Source of the DNA: Paraperibacillus esterisolvens | Lineage (GTDB): Bacteria > Bacillota > Bacilli > Bacillales > DSM-1321 | Assembly: GCF_046237625.1 (NCBI RefSeq) | Contig: NZ_CP143545.1 | Location: forward strand, 3,100,001 to 3,164,000 | Direction: 5' to 3' | Length of the DNA stretch: 64,000 nucleotides | Shown here: positions 52,471 to 60,657 of the stretch, piece by piece | How the letters are laid out: the number at the start of each line of letters is the position of its first letter | Position numbering within the stretch: position 1 is the first letter of the stretch | The notes under the pieces: generated by a model | Seen by the model: only the letters and a program-made list of their open reading frames with translations | Database searches by the model: none | What the model was told of the DNA's origin: nothing | Translations under genes and position numbers: made by a program

Positions 52471-52709
52471 GTCAAAATCATTCCAGTGTAGCTTAGCCAG
52501 GAATGTTTTTTAGGTGTGCTATTACCCTTGAATTTATTTAACAAGATTAAATCAGAGGTATAGTGGATACCCCATTATATGAAGGAAAAGGGCATGCTAA
52601 AAAATAATTGAGTACACAAGAACACTTGATTACCAAGGGTTCAATCAATCCAGCATAGGGCACCCTGCCTTATTAGCGTTAGTAATCTCTATTTATCAAG
52701 GTTAAAGGT
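52471..52709. other. Gene-free stretch upstream of the resolvase
   Basis: About 240 bp with no credible ORF or RNA gene; probably spacer before the recombination site. Confidence 0.4.
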
Positions 52710-52832
52710 TGTACAGAAGTTGTAAGTTTTGGACACACGTCAAAACAGATTAAATATATACATATTAAGGCCTTGTTTCAGTCTAAAAGTTAGTCTAAAA
52801 TAAAGTGTACAGAAGATATTAGACTTTTAGAC
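52710..52832 (+). promoter_or_regulatory. Putative res site of the serine recombinase
   Basis: GTCTAAAAGT (52781-52790) and ACTTTTAGAC (52823-52832) form a perfect inverted repeat. Another TAGTCTAAAA lies within. TGTACAGAAG occurs at 52710 and again at 52806. The cluster ends 16 nt before the resolvase start, the usual place of res subsites and promoter. Confidence 0.65.
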
Positions 52833-52848
52833 AAGGGGTAATAAAAAT

Positions 52849-53427
52849 ATGAATAAATTAGTCGGGTATGCCCGGGTTTCATCTCCTGGGCAAGACTTAA
52901 CCTTGCAACTGGAGAAGCTGCAAGGTTATGGCTGTGAACGTATTTTTCAAGAAAAGCAAAGTGGGTTTAAGTCTGATAGAGAACAACTGGCTGCAGCATT
53001 GGATTACTTAAGAGAAGGTGACAAGCTAGTTGTATATAAAATTGATAGGCTAGCACGTTCCACTTTTGATTTACATAAAATAGCACGAGAACTTTCTAAT
53101 AGGGGTATCGGACTTGTATTTATTAAGGAACAGATTGACTTTACAACGCCAGCCGGAAAGCTAATGTTTACAATGATTGGTGCTATTGCAGAATTTGAAC
53201 GTGATTTGATTAAGGAGAGAACTTCAGAAGGTCGAGAAAAGGCTAAAGCCCAAGGTAAGCATATGGGACGTAAAGGAAAGGAGGAAAAGATGATTAAAAA
53301 GGCCTTGTTGATGTATCAACAAAGGGAAACTAACGGGCTAAGTGTTAATGATATTGTAAAGGCAACTGGAATTCCGAGGTCTACTCTTTATGCTAAGGCG
53401 AGAGAGAAAGCAACATTTATTGAATAA
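52849..53427 (+). CDS. Serine recombinase (resolvase/invertase family)
   Basis: A 192-aa small serine recombinase. The N-terminal catalytic domain has YARVSSPGQDLTLQLEKLQG (nucleophile Ser in RVSS), DRLARSTFDLHKI, and the segment AGKLMFTMIGAIAEFERDLI KERTSEG. The C-terminal helix-turn-helix is at about 150-185 (LSVNDIVKATGIPRSTLYAK). AAGGGG is about 10 nt before the ATG. A res-like site lies upstream. Such enzymes resolve plasmid dimers or cointegrates, which supports a plasmid-like origin of the left half of the element. Confidence 0.93.
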   Translation: MNKLVGYARVSSPGQDLTLQLEKLQGYGCERIFQEKQSGFKSDREQLAAALDYLREGDKLVVYKIDRLARSTFDLHKIARELSNRGIGLVFIKEQIDFTTPAGKLMFTMIGAIAEFERDLIKERTSEGREKAKAQGKHMGRKGKEEKMIKKALLMYQQRETNGLSVNDIVKATGIPRSTLYAKAREKATFIE

Positions 53428-53494
53428 CTGGAGTTTTACTGCGGTATAGCCCCTGAAAACTTTTTTATGCCCTTATTTTGTAACTCAATTTTAT

Positions 53495-53538
53495 ACGATT
53501 ATCCCCTCCCCCCACCTGGGGGATAGGGGGGGGGTTTT
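53495..53538 (+). terminator. C/G-run hairpin terminator
   Basis: TATCCCC with a C-run pairs with GGGGATA and an eight-G run, followed by TTTTTAT. It is about 70 nt after the resolvase stop. Confidence 0.7.
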
Positions 53539-53628
53539 TATGGAAATAGCCTTCCAACAAAATTTTTATTATTTTTTGGAGGTTCATTTCTAAGTTTTTA
53601 AGGTGATTTGTTGCAAGAGGTTTATTAT

Positions 53629-54351
53629 TCAATGGTTAATTATAGTACGAGTTAATTCTGTTGTTAATTTTTTTCTAAGAGTTGAATAGTTTTCATAAAT
53701 AATAATATTTTTTGAACTTAAATCAAACGGAATATTATTATCAGACTTTGATATTAAAATAGTGGGTTTATCCAAAGCATGTGCTATTCCTAATTCGTAA
53801 TATACATTTGGATTCCGGCCATCTAAATTAGCAATAATTAACCTAGCTTGAGATATTCTCCGAAGAATATGCGGCAATATGTCTCCTGATATATATTCCT
53901 CATCACTTCGTGAACACTTTAATCCTACACTTTCACAGATTGATTTTAATTCTTTATATACTGTCATTTCCGCCTCGATAAATGACGTTAGTACGAATAC
54001 ACTTTTTTTATCAACTATTAAATCATCTTTAGATAAACCATGGTTAAGTAAAAAGTTTGATGTCAGCGTAGTGTTTGCATTGATATTAGAAGAATTTATA
54101 GAAGTTTCGTTCCCACTTAGTACAAGGTGATTTGAGTCAGCCCATCTAAGCGGGTCTGCAGCAAGCTTCTTATTTATTTCATACATTTGAGATTCATAAT
54201 AATTTCTCATTTCACTATATTGCATTTGCTGTCTCTCATTTTCTATTCTTCTCTTATTGTTATAAGTAATAAACAAGATAACTATTGTTACAATAGACAA
54301 TATTATTGTAGTTGTAGTGGCTACAAAAAATAGCATATCCTTTATTTCCAT
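53629..54351 (-). CDS. Membrane-anchored TIR/deoxyribosyltransferase-like protein
   Basis: A 240-aa protein. One transmembrane helix (about residues 7-29, FFVATTTTIILSIVTIVILF) is followed by a helical linker and a C-terminal flavodoxin-like domain (about 116-240). The latter has VFVLTSFIEAEMTVYKELKS, SRSDEEYISGDILPHILRRI, IIANLDGRNPNVYYELGIAH and a final IPFDLSSKNIIIY. The YYELG glutamate (Glu186) matches the catalytic-type Glu of NDT/TIR-like enzymes that cut N-glycosidic bonds. GAGGTG precedes the ATG, inside the end of the upstream membrane gene. I infer a nucleotide- or NAD-degrading effector at the membrane. Confidence 0.72.
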   Translation of the reverse strand: MEIKDMLFFVATTTTIILSIVTIVILFITYNNKRRIENERQQMQYSEMRNYYESQMYEINKKLAADPLRWADSNHLVLSGNETSINSSNINANTTLTSNFLLNHGLSKDDLIVDKKSVFVLTSFIEAEMTVYKELKSICESVGLKCSRSDEEYISGDILPHILRRISQARLIIANLDGRNPNVYYELGIAHALDKPTILISKSDNNIPFDLSSKNIIIYENYSTLRKKLTTELTRTIINH

Positions 54352-54352
54352 G

Positions 54353-54769
54353 TCACATCACCTCATATAACTTAGAATATGCATATACTAAAGCCCAAAG
54401 ACATATTCCGTAATTTATTCCTAAAAAAATAGTAAATTGAATCCATTTTTGACTATCCATTTTTTTACTGGAGGTTCTCCAAAATGCGATAACAAAAGTT
54501 GTTATTATAATATAAATAAACAACGTAATATAACTCGCGTTCAAATCCATTTTTTCAGCTAGGTTGCTGGTACTTTGTGCTGTTGCTGCCACAGCATTTG
54601 AAAACTTAATTGAATAAGAAATGATAAATGCCATACTTGCAAACATCACATCCACAGGTAACTCGGCTATTGCAGATAAAACAGATGGCTTGTTAACTTC
54701 CCTATTTATGTATAGTTTAAGAAAAAAAGATAATAAGAGGAGTGCAATAGGAAGTTTAAATTCACTCAT
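54353..54769 (-). CDS. Four-helix membrane protein, partner of the TIR-like gene
   Basis: 138 aa with hydrophobic segments at about 6-20, 36-58, 79-98 and 110-132. The N-terminus is MSEFKLPIALLLLSFFLKLY and the second loop VAATAQSTSNLAEKMDLNAS. AAGGTG lies 8 nt before the ATG. Its stop is 1 nt from the start of the TIR-like gene, whose RBS lies within this gene, so the two are translationally coupled. No family recognised. Candidate sensor, anchor or immunity subunit for the effector (inference). Confidence 0.68.
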   Translation of the reverse strand: MSEFKLPIALLLLSFFLKLYINREVNKPSVLSAIAELPVDVMFASMAFIISYSIKFSNAVAATAQSTSNLAEKMDLNASYITLFIYIIITTFVIAFWRTSSKKMDSQKWIQFTIFLGINYGICLWALVYAYSKLYEVM

Positions 54770-54889
54770 GATTATTCACCTTCTATAATAAAATCATTAA
54801 TTAAACACTATGTTAGATTTTACTATACCTATCTAATTTTTCCAATAAGGTAATAAGTGATATTCACGCATGTATTCGGCGGATTTTAC

Positions 54890-55609
54890 TCATAATATTT
54901 CCATCATTTTGGATTTACTTATAATTTCTGAAAGGTAAGTTGAATTATCGTTAAATCTAAAAGCCCCCCAGGCGTTTCCAACATTACCCAGGCCACCAGA
55001 ATCATATCCCAAAACTTGAACAGCCTTTAATTTTTCTATTGTGCTTTCGAGTTCAAATGTATCTATTCCTAAGTCAGAGAATTGTTCATCCATACTTACT
55101 CTAAAACTCCGCTTTACTACTTGAGGATTATAAAATTTTTTGTAGATTTTAAAGAAATGACTTATATCAATATTATTCATTATCTTTAAAGCATTCACAA
55201 TAGTTGTGTCTTTGTATTGAATATCGTCCAGGCCTAGTAAAATTGTTCCAGCAAAATAACCTAGTATTGCCGAACACTTCGTCGATTTAGCTTCAATTGC
55301 TGAGTCAACAGTTTCAGCTATAAAGTCTAAATTCATTTCCTTACTTAGGTAATTTTCTATTTTTCTAATATATTGTTCATTCACATTGTCACTATCCACC
55401 ATATTTGCAAACCCTTTTAAAAAGGATTTAAACTTTCGCAGCCGGGCTATATTTAATGTTGAAATTGTAATCTTTAGAGGGAGTACAATGTCACCCAAGG
55501 TATCTGTATAATCTTTATAAGGGTTAAGAAGTTCATCAATTTTATTGTCCAGGACTGCTGCATTTCTAACTAAATTTGTTACTAATTGAATTGAATTTTC
55601 CTCAGCCAT
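54890..55609 (-). CDS. Unidentified helical protein, 239 aa
   Basis: MAEENSIQLVTNLVRNAAVL, then a helical protein with stretches LPLKITISTLNIARLRKFKS, STKCSAILGYFAGTILLGLD and a C-terminal LESTIEKLKAVQVLGYDSGG. The middle hydrophobic stretch could touch a membrane. GGAGGG lies 7 nt before the ATG. It sits 120 nt upstream of the two-gene membrane/TIR-like unit on the same strand and could form one cassette with it. I do not recognise the family. Confidence 0.65.
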   Translation of the reverse strand: MAEENSIQLVTNLVRNAAVLDNKIDELLNPYKDYTDTLGDIVLPLKITISTLNIARLRKFKSFLKGFANMVDSDNVNEQYIRKIENYLSKEMNLDFIAETVDSAIEAKSTKCSAILGYFAGTILLGLDDIQYKDTTIVNALKIMNNIDISHFFKIYKKFYNPQVVKRSFRVSMDEQFSDLGIDTFELESTIEKLKAVQVLGYDSGGLGNVGNAWGAFRFNDNSTYLSEIISKSKMMEIL

Positions 55610-55733
55610 TAAAGAACCCTCCGTATTTTATTTAGGTATTATACCTAAAGGAACCGTCTTATCCAAAGACCTAATGTTATTATCACTTAAAATATTGGGT
55701 AATGTACAGTACAGTTTAAAGGAGGATTAAGTT

Positions 55734-56183
55734 ATGCGGGAAAAACTTATAACTACTGAACAGAGAAGCAAAATAATGGGGTCTATTCGAGGAAAAGGGA
55801 CAAAACTAGAGGATAAGGTTAATAAAGCTTTGTGGGCCAAAGGGATAAGATTTCGAAAAAATGTTAAAGGACTATATGGAACACCAGATATAGCTATTAA
55901 AAAATATAAAGTAGTTATTTTTATTGACTCATGCTTCTGGCACGCCTGTGAGATTCATGGTAATAAGCCTAAGCAAAATGTGGACTTTTGGAAGAAGAAA
56001 CTTGAAAGAAATGTAGAAAGGGATTTGGCAGTAACTACTTATTATAAAGAAAATGGCTGGAATGTCTTAAGAGTATGGGAACACCAACTAAAGAAAAACA
56101 ATTTTGATGAAACAATTAATTCCATATATGATTTTATTTTAGATGCAAAGAAGAACATATTAAAAGGGGAGATACCAGGATAA
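55734..56183 (+). CDS. vsr: Very short patch repair endonuclease (Vsr)
   Basis: Nicks DNA next to T:G mismatches formed by deamination of 5-methylcytosine. The 149-aa protein has MREKLITTEQRSKIMGSIRG, the catalytic Asp in YGTPDIAIKKYKVVIFIDSC, and FWHACEIHGNKPKQN with conserved His residues. WNVLRVWEHQLKK ends the fold. AGGAGG is 7-8 nt before the ATG. It accompanies the m5C methyltransferase encoded 2 kb away, the typical pairing, although a TIR gene and an endonuclease gene lie between them. Confidence 0.93.
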   Translation: MREKLITTEQRSKIMGSIRGKGTKLEDKVNKALWAKGIRFRKNVKGLYGTPDIAIKKYKVVIFIDSCFWHACEIHGNKPKQNVDFWKKKLERNVERDLAVTTYYKENGWNVLRVWEHQLKKNNFDETINSIYDFILDAKKNILKGEIPG

Positions 56184-56213
56184 ATGGCCTCCCCAAGGGT
56201 TTTGAGTTATGAG

Positions 56214-57218
56214 TTATGACTTCTTAACATACCATGCCCCCCTATTTCTTTGGTTCCTGTCTCTAGCAGGAGAAAAGTCGGGCACCATTTCCATTTTCTT
56301 CTTGTTAACTCCGTCTGAGATTTCAGAAATAAAAAGTTCATTTTTTTCAACTAGAATCATTAATTCACCTAAATACTTATTATGAATTAATTCGATGTGT
56401 TCAGATATTTCGCTATTGTCGGCATCCCCAGAATTAAGATTGTCCAAAATTCTTCTGTATTGAATTTCTACATTTCTCATACTTCTTCGGATTCTGTTTA
56501 AGTTAACACTCATTTCATCTATTTCCCTTGTGGAAGAGATTAAAGGGGTTAAATAGGACATTGCCTGTTTTAGCTGTTCTCTAAAATACTCTGGTGGTAT
56601 TAAATCCCCAGGAGAATTTAATAAGCGGTATTGTGACCGCGACAAATCCAACACTTCCTCAAATACTTCAACAGGATAATTATCTTTTTCTGATTCCGTT
56701 GCTTTGTCCTCAACTTCCCCTTTCTTGGTTTCATAGTATTCTTTAATGATTTTATCTAAATCTCCCTTAAGGGACTCCCAGGCCATGTCAAAAATGGAAT
56801 TTAGTCTAGTCTCTTCTAATGCATTTTCACCACATGCTATATTAATACTATGCATTAATTGCCTAACTTCTTCCTTTTCATAAGTAGTGGATTGAAATTG
56901 TCTCAATGGACCCTGCACTTCAGATTTTTTCAAATCCAATAAAAAAGGAGATACAAAGCTATCGTTAACTGATTTAGAAATTGCCCCAGCTTCAAAATTC
57001 ACCCAAGGGGCATCTTGATTTTCTTTTGTAATACAGATAATTCCATAAGAACATGTTTCAAGTTCCTTTGCAATATCGCTACCCCACCTAGTACCTTTAT
57101 TTATATCAGCAGATGATACATAAGCTGAAACTGATTGTATTACCAGTGGAAGCCACCCTCTTAAAGCAAGTGCTACATTGTGGCTAAGGCTACCTGACCA
57201 ACTTAAAAAAACTCTCAT
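56214..57218 (-). CDS. TIR-domain protein, 334 aa
   Basis: N-terminal TIR domain (about 1-125): MRVFLSWSGSLSHNVALALR GWL, a BB-loop-like SAYVSSADINKGTRWGSDIA, and ICITKENQDAPWVNFEAGAI with the Glu76 expected of NADase-type TIR enzymes. The remainder is helical (about 165-334), with no known second domain recognised. GGGAGG precedes the ATG. Bacterial TIR proteins in islands commonly act in abortive defence by consuming NAD; that role is inferred here from domain and neighbourhood. Confidence 0.85.
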   Translation of the reverse strand: MRVFLSWSGSLSHNVALALRGWLPLVIQSVSAYVSSADINKGTRWGSDIAKELETCSYGIICITKENQDAPWVNFEAGAISKSVNDSFVSPFLLDLKKSEVQGPLRQFQSTTYEKEEVRQLMHSINIACGENALEETRLNSIFDMAWESLKGDLDKIIKEYYETKKGEVEDKATESEKDNYPVEVFEEVLDLSRSQYRLLNSPGDLIPPEYFREQLKQAMSYLTPLISSTREIDEMSVNLNRIRRSMRNVEIQYRRILDNLNSGDADNSEISEHIELIHNKYLGELMILVEKNELFISEISDGVNKKKMEMVPDFSPARDRNQRNRGAWYVKKS

Positions 57219-57364
57219 TGTTACCTCCCCATTCAGTTTCCATTCTTTGAAAAAACAGTAATATATACCAAAATAATAAAGAATTATTAAATCTTTATCA
57301 ACATATTATTTTCTCAATGATATAATGTATTCGCCCAGGACAACTCATAGAAAGGTGTTGCAAA

Positions 57365-58162
57365 GTGACAACAATTTCAACCTTAGCAAAGGCAGTTAAT
57401 TGGAAAAAGGGCACTTCTGTTAAGCTTCATATAGCTGAAGAAACATCTTACAGAAATGCAGATATATTTCTAAATGCTAATCCCCATATTAAATCTCAAA
57501 TAACCAATTCACTTAATGCTAGATTTTCAAACTTGAAACTATCATATGATATGGTTATGTCTAGAGGTGTACCTAAATACAGCAAGCGACTGTCTGCAAC
57601 ACCACTAAACACATCAATGCGAGAAAAGTTGAAATCCACATTTCCTGGTTTGAAGTATGAAGTTACGTTTGAAGAGGGTGTATTTTATAATCTAGAAGAT
57701 AAGGGTAGGAAAAAGGGATTTGATTTCGCCCTATATGATGATACTTTTAATTTAATTAACTTTCGAAATCTCTGTTTTGGCAGACGTTCAATCTATCAAG
57801 GCTTAGCTAGATGGGATGCCGTATTAAAAGAACGTTCTTCGTGGAATATCTTAGCAACAAGTCTCTCCTTACCCAATCCTTCCCTTGAAGGAAATGATAT
57901 GGTAAACAAAAAAAATCACCCTATTATCCTTGGGGAGATTCAATTTGGAAACTGGGCTTTGCTGTCTTATGACCTGATAAAAGCTATTAACATTGAACAA
58001 TTCGTGGACATAGACGTATTCATATACATAACGGCCACTGGTAACCTCGCTGAATGTATTAGTTCAGGCACCGTTAACTATGCATTATCTCTAAAGACTA
58101 TTGAAGAACTAAAAAATATAATAAAAGTTCCTATCTGGCTTATTGGATTAGACTTCAAATAA
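57365..58162 (+). CDS. Putative type II restriction endonuclease (subunit 1)
   Basis: A 265-aa protein. The C-terminal third contains ILGEIQFGNWALLSYDLIKA (Glu191, Gln193), then VFIYITATGNLAECISSGTV and ends VPIWLIGLDFK. The E-x-Q pair is as in BglII, and the ending resembles that of the second endonuclease (VIITATQSL ... VPLLIIGLEAP). I therefore place it in a BglII/BstYI-like group, at modest confidence. GTG at 57365 with AAAGGTG upstream. It lies convergent to the methyltransferase gene. Confidence 0.6.
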   Translation: MTTISTLAKAVNWKKGTSVKLHIAEETSYRNADIFLNANPHIKSQITNSLNARFSNLKLSYDMVMSRGVPKYSKRLSATPLNTSMREKLKSTFPGLKYEVTFEEGVFYNLEDKGRKKGFDFALYDDTFNLINFRNLCFGRRSIYQGLARWDAVLKERSSWNILATSLSLPNPSLEGNDMVNKKNHPIILGEIQFGNWALLSYDLIKAINIEQFVDIDVFIYITATGNLAECISSGTVNYALSLKTIEELKNIIKVPIWLIGLDFK

Positions 58163-58180
58163 GCACTTCCCCTTAAGAAA

Positions 58181-58212
58181 AAAGAAAAAGCACCCCATAA
58201 AATACGGGATGC
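58181..58212 (-). terminator. Terminator of the methyltransferase gene
   Basis: GCATCCC pairs with GGGGTGC on the minus strand, followed by TTTTTCTTTTTTC. It lies 17 nt beyond the methyltransferase stop. Confidence 0.9.
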
Positions 58213-58228
58213 AGTGGAAAGTCTTCAG

Positions 58229-59848
58229 TTAAACCGAAAGCATTTCATATGTTATTTTTGTTCCTTCTGAAACTACTTTTAAGTCCAGGCTGTTCAGTCT
58301 ACCTCTTCTAAACCTTTGTGGTGAGTACATAGAAACTGCAGCCCCATTTTTCTTTCCTTTTGGTCTGACTTTCCTATAACTTCTCCTGGATGTCTTCGTT
58401 TTAATCTTACGAGTAAAACCAACGGGAACTTTTGGGTTTACCTTCTCTTCTCTTTTATTCTTTGGTAAGACTTTAATCTCTGCCCCAGCTTCCAGCCGGT
58501 CGGATTCGGAAATAAATGAATTCTTTTTCAAAGTCTCTATTTCTTCAGCCTGCATAAGTATTTTTTCTTCTAAGACTTTGATTCTATCAATATATTTTTG
58601 TTCAACAGTAGTTGCTTCGTAAGAGTACAATTCATTAATTTTTTTTCCCATCTTTTCAATCAACCCAACTACCAAGGCGTTTCCCATACAGAAGTATCGG
58701 GCCTTATCTGGCATTCCTTGAGTCCAATTAGCAGGAAAATCGTTTAGTAATTCACACTCTATAGGTGTTAAGATTCTTAACCTGCCTGTATCCGGGTCTC
58801 TCACCACATGGGTACTTCTATTTTTGGTTCCCTCACTTGTAAGCATAGTACGTGCAGGGACGTCTAATTCATCTGGAAAACTCATCCCGCCTTCAGCGTA
58901 TGTATATACATGGCCATCAGCTGATGTTCGTTTTTCTTTTTTCGCATTTTTCATGTAAGTAAACATTTCCAGTGTTGTCTTGCCATTCTTACCTACTTCG
59001 TTTTCATTAAGATAGTACCGTTCATCCACCGGACCATGTTCCCTTGCTTCCATAAGGATTTGGCCAAGTGTCTTAGCCGGCACTTTTTGTGGAATTACCT
59101 CTTCAGTGTAATATATTCCATTTCTCATGACACCTGAGTTTCTAAAGGTAGCACTGAAGTTTTTTGATACTTCTAATATATCTTTGGGTAATTCATCTTG
59201 CGAAGCACTATGTTTTAGAGAAGTGCCATCAATCGGAAATTGAGAGACAAAGAAACCTGAGTAATGTATTATTTCTTGATGTGAATGGTTTTCAAGCTTA
59301 TTAGCCAAATAAGTATTGTCACGATAAGCGAAAATAAATATCCGCCTTCTCTTTTGTGCAAATCCGTAATCCGCAGCGTTAATAACTCTCCATTCAACGC
59401 AGTATCCAGCATCTCTAAAACTGGCTAGCATAATTCCAAAATCTCTTCCTCGTTGTTTTGCGGGAGTTTTTAATAGTCTATCCACATTCTCCAACAGCAC
59501 AAAAGTAGGTTTTCTTTTCTTAACTATAGACATAATTTCCCAAAACAAGACACCCTTTTTGCCTTCAATGCCTGATTCCCCAGATAATGACCTTGCGACT
59601 GAGTAATCCTGACATGGGAATCCTCCTACTAGTAAGTCATGCTTAGGTACTGATTCTTTTGCCACAGCTATATCTTCATTAGAGTGTATTCCTCTATTTT
59701 TAAAGTTATTAGAATAACATTCAAATGCATGTTGAACTTTTTTGGACGGTTCCCACTGGTTACCCCAAACTACTTTAAAACCTTCCGTTCTTTCTAGGCC
59801 TAATCTAAATCCGCCTACTCCGGCAAACAATTCTACTACATCAATCAT
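58229..59848 (-). CDS. DNA (cytosine-5) methyltransferase, with C-terminal extension
   Basis: Modifies C5 of cytosine in a target site and so protects it. The 539-aa protein has motif I ELFAGVGGFRLG, motif IV GGFPCQDYS with the catalytic Cys79, motif VI ENV (Glu120), motif VIII QKRRRIFIFAY, target-recognition region about 190-320, and motifs IX-X ending at YFCMGNALVVGL (about 385-395). Beyond it is an unusual tail of about 140 residues: a coiled coil (VEQKYIDRIKVLEEKILMQA) and a very basic part (KIKTKTSRRSYRKVRPKGKK). AGGAAAGGAAG precedes the ATG. Two endonuclease genes flank it. Confidence 0.95.
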   Translation of the reverse strand: MIDVVELFAGVGGFRLGLERTEGFKVVWGNQWEPSKKVQHAFECYSNNFKNRGIHSNEDIAVAKESVPKHDLLVGGFPCQDYSVARSLSGESGIEGKKGVLFWEIMSIVKKRKPTFVLLENVDRLLKTPAKQRGRDFGIMLASFRDAGYCVEWRVINAADYGFAQKRRRIFIFAYRDNTYLANKLENHSHQEIIHYSGFFVSQFPIDGTSLKHSASQDELPKDILEVSKNFSATFRNSGVMRNGIYYTEEVIPQKVPAKTLGQILMEAREHGPVDERYYLNENEVGKNGKTTLEMFTYMKNAKKEKRTSADGHVYTYAEGGMSFPDELDVPARTMLTSEGTKNRSTHVVRDPDTGRLRILTPIECELLNDFPANWTQGMPDKARYFCMGNALVVGLIEKMGKKINELYSYEATTVEQKYIDRIKVLEEKILMQAEEIETLKKNSFISESDRLEAGAEIKVLPKNKREEKVNPKVPVGFTRKIKTKTSRRSYRKVRPKGKKNGAAVSMYSPQRFRRGRLNSLDLKVVSEGTKITYEMLSV

Positions 59849-59970
59849 AGTTGTGTACTTCCTTTCCTCTTCGGAACATGTATTCTATTATAATATAAAT
59901 AAATGTATAATTTAAGTATATAATACTGGAATAGCCCCTTAAAATTTCCCTTTGAAGGGAGGTGATACAA

Positions 59971-60597
59971 TTGGATTACAAAATACATTCGCATAGAAAT
60001 GCCCTAACTATTTTAGAAAATGAACCTGAGTATAGGGAAACCTGGGCTGAGATACAACATATCTTGTACCACTTGTCAGATGAACGAATTATAGAATGTT
60101 ATCAGAACTTCTTTGGTGAAAAGAATAAGAGTTTATCTACAAGCATTAATAGGTTGCTAAAAGAAGACTTTGAAGCATTCGGATGGAATACAGAAAGTCC
60201 TATCTTCCAAGAACCCCAGTATAAAGATATCAAAGGAGATTACTGGCGTTTAGATATGGCTAAAGACAACATATCCATTGAAGTTGCCTTCAATCACTCT
60301 ACTGTAATCGCCTGGAACTTACTTAAACCAGTTCTTGCCAGTGAGTTAAATCATGTTCAAAAAGCTATCCAGACTAAATTGGGTGTTATTATTACAGCAA
60401 CCCAAAGTTTAAAGGTAGCAGGGAACTACGATGGGGCCATTGGGACTTTCGAGAAATTTTTAGACCACCTAAGGCCGATGATGAATCAGTTAAGTGTACC
60501 ACTACTTATAATTGGGCTTGAAGCCCCGGCCACTTTTAAGCTTGTTGAAAGAAAAGTTGGTAACAGAAAACTTGGCCTAATTCAGCCGCTTGTATAA
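59971..60597 (+). CDS. Putative BglII/BstYI-type restriction endonuclease (subunit 2)
   Basis: A 208-aa protein of the PD-(D/E)xK type. WRLDMAKDNISIEVAFNHST gives Asp95 and Glu104, nine residues apart as in the BglII active site, but Gln of the BglII E-x-Q is Ala (EVA). It then has LGVIITATQSLKVAGNYDGA and VPLLIIGLEAP. TTG at 59971 has AAGGGAGG 8 nt upstream; a GTG three codons earlier overlaps the RBS. It is divergent from the methyltransferase gene, with 122 bp between the two starts. Confidence 0.75.
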   Translation: MDYKIHSHRNALTILENEPEYRETWAEIQHILYHLSDERIIECYQNFFGEKNKSLSTSINRLLKEDFEAFGWNTESPIFQEPQYKDIKGDYWRLDMAKDNISIEVAFNHSTVIAWNLLKPVLASELNHVQKAIQTKLGVIITATQSLKVAGNYDGAIGTFEKFLDHLRPMMNQLSVPLLIIGLEAPATFKLVERKVGNRKLGLIQPLV

Positions 60598-60657
60598 CCT
60601 TAATTCGGAGGATGACTGCTAAGTATTAGCGGCCATCCCCCTAATAGATTATTCCTT

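Noticed and set aside
53498..53540. G-run as a G-quadruplex
   Set aside because: Only two G-runs are close together; a C/G hairpin followed by T-run explains it better.
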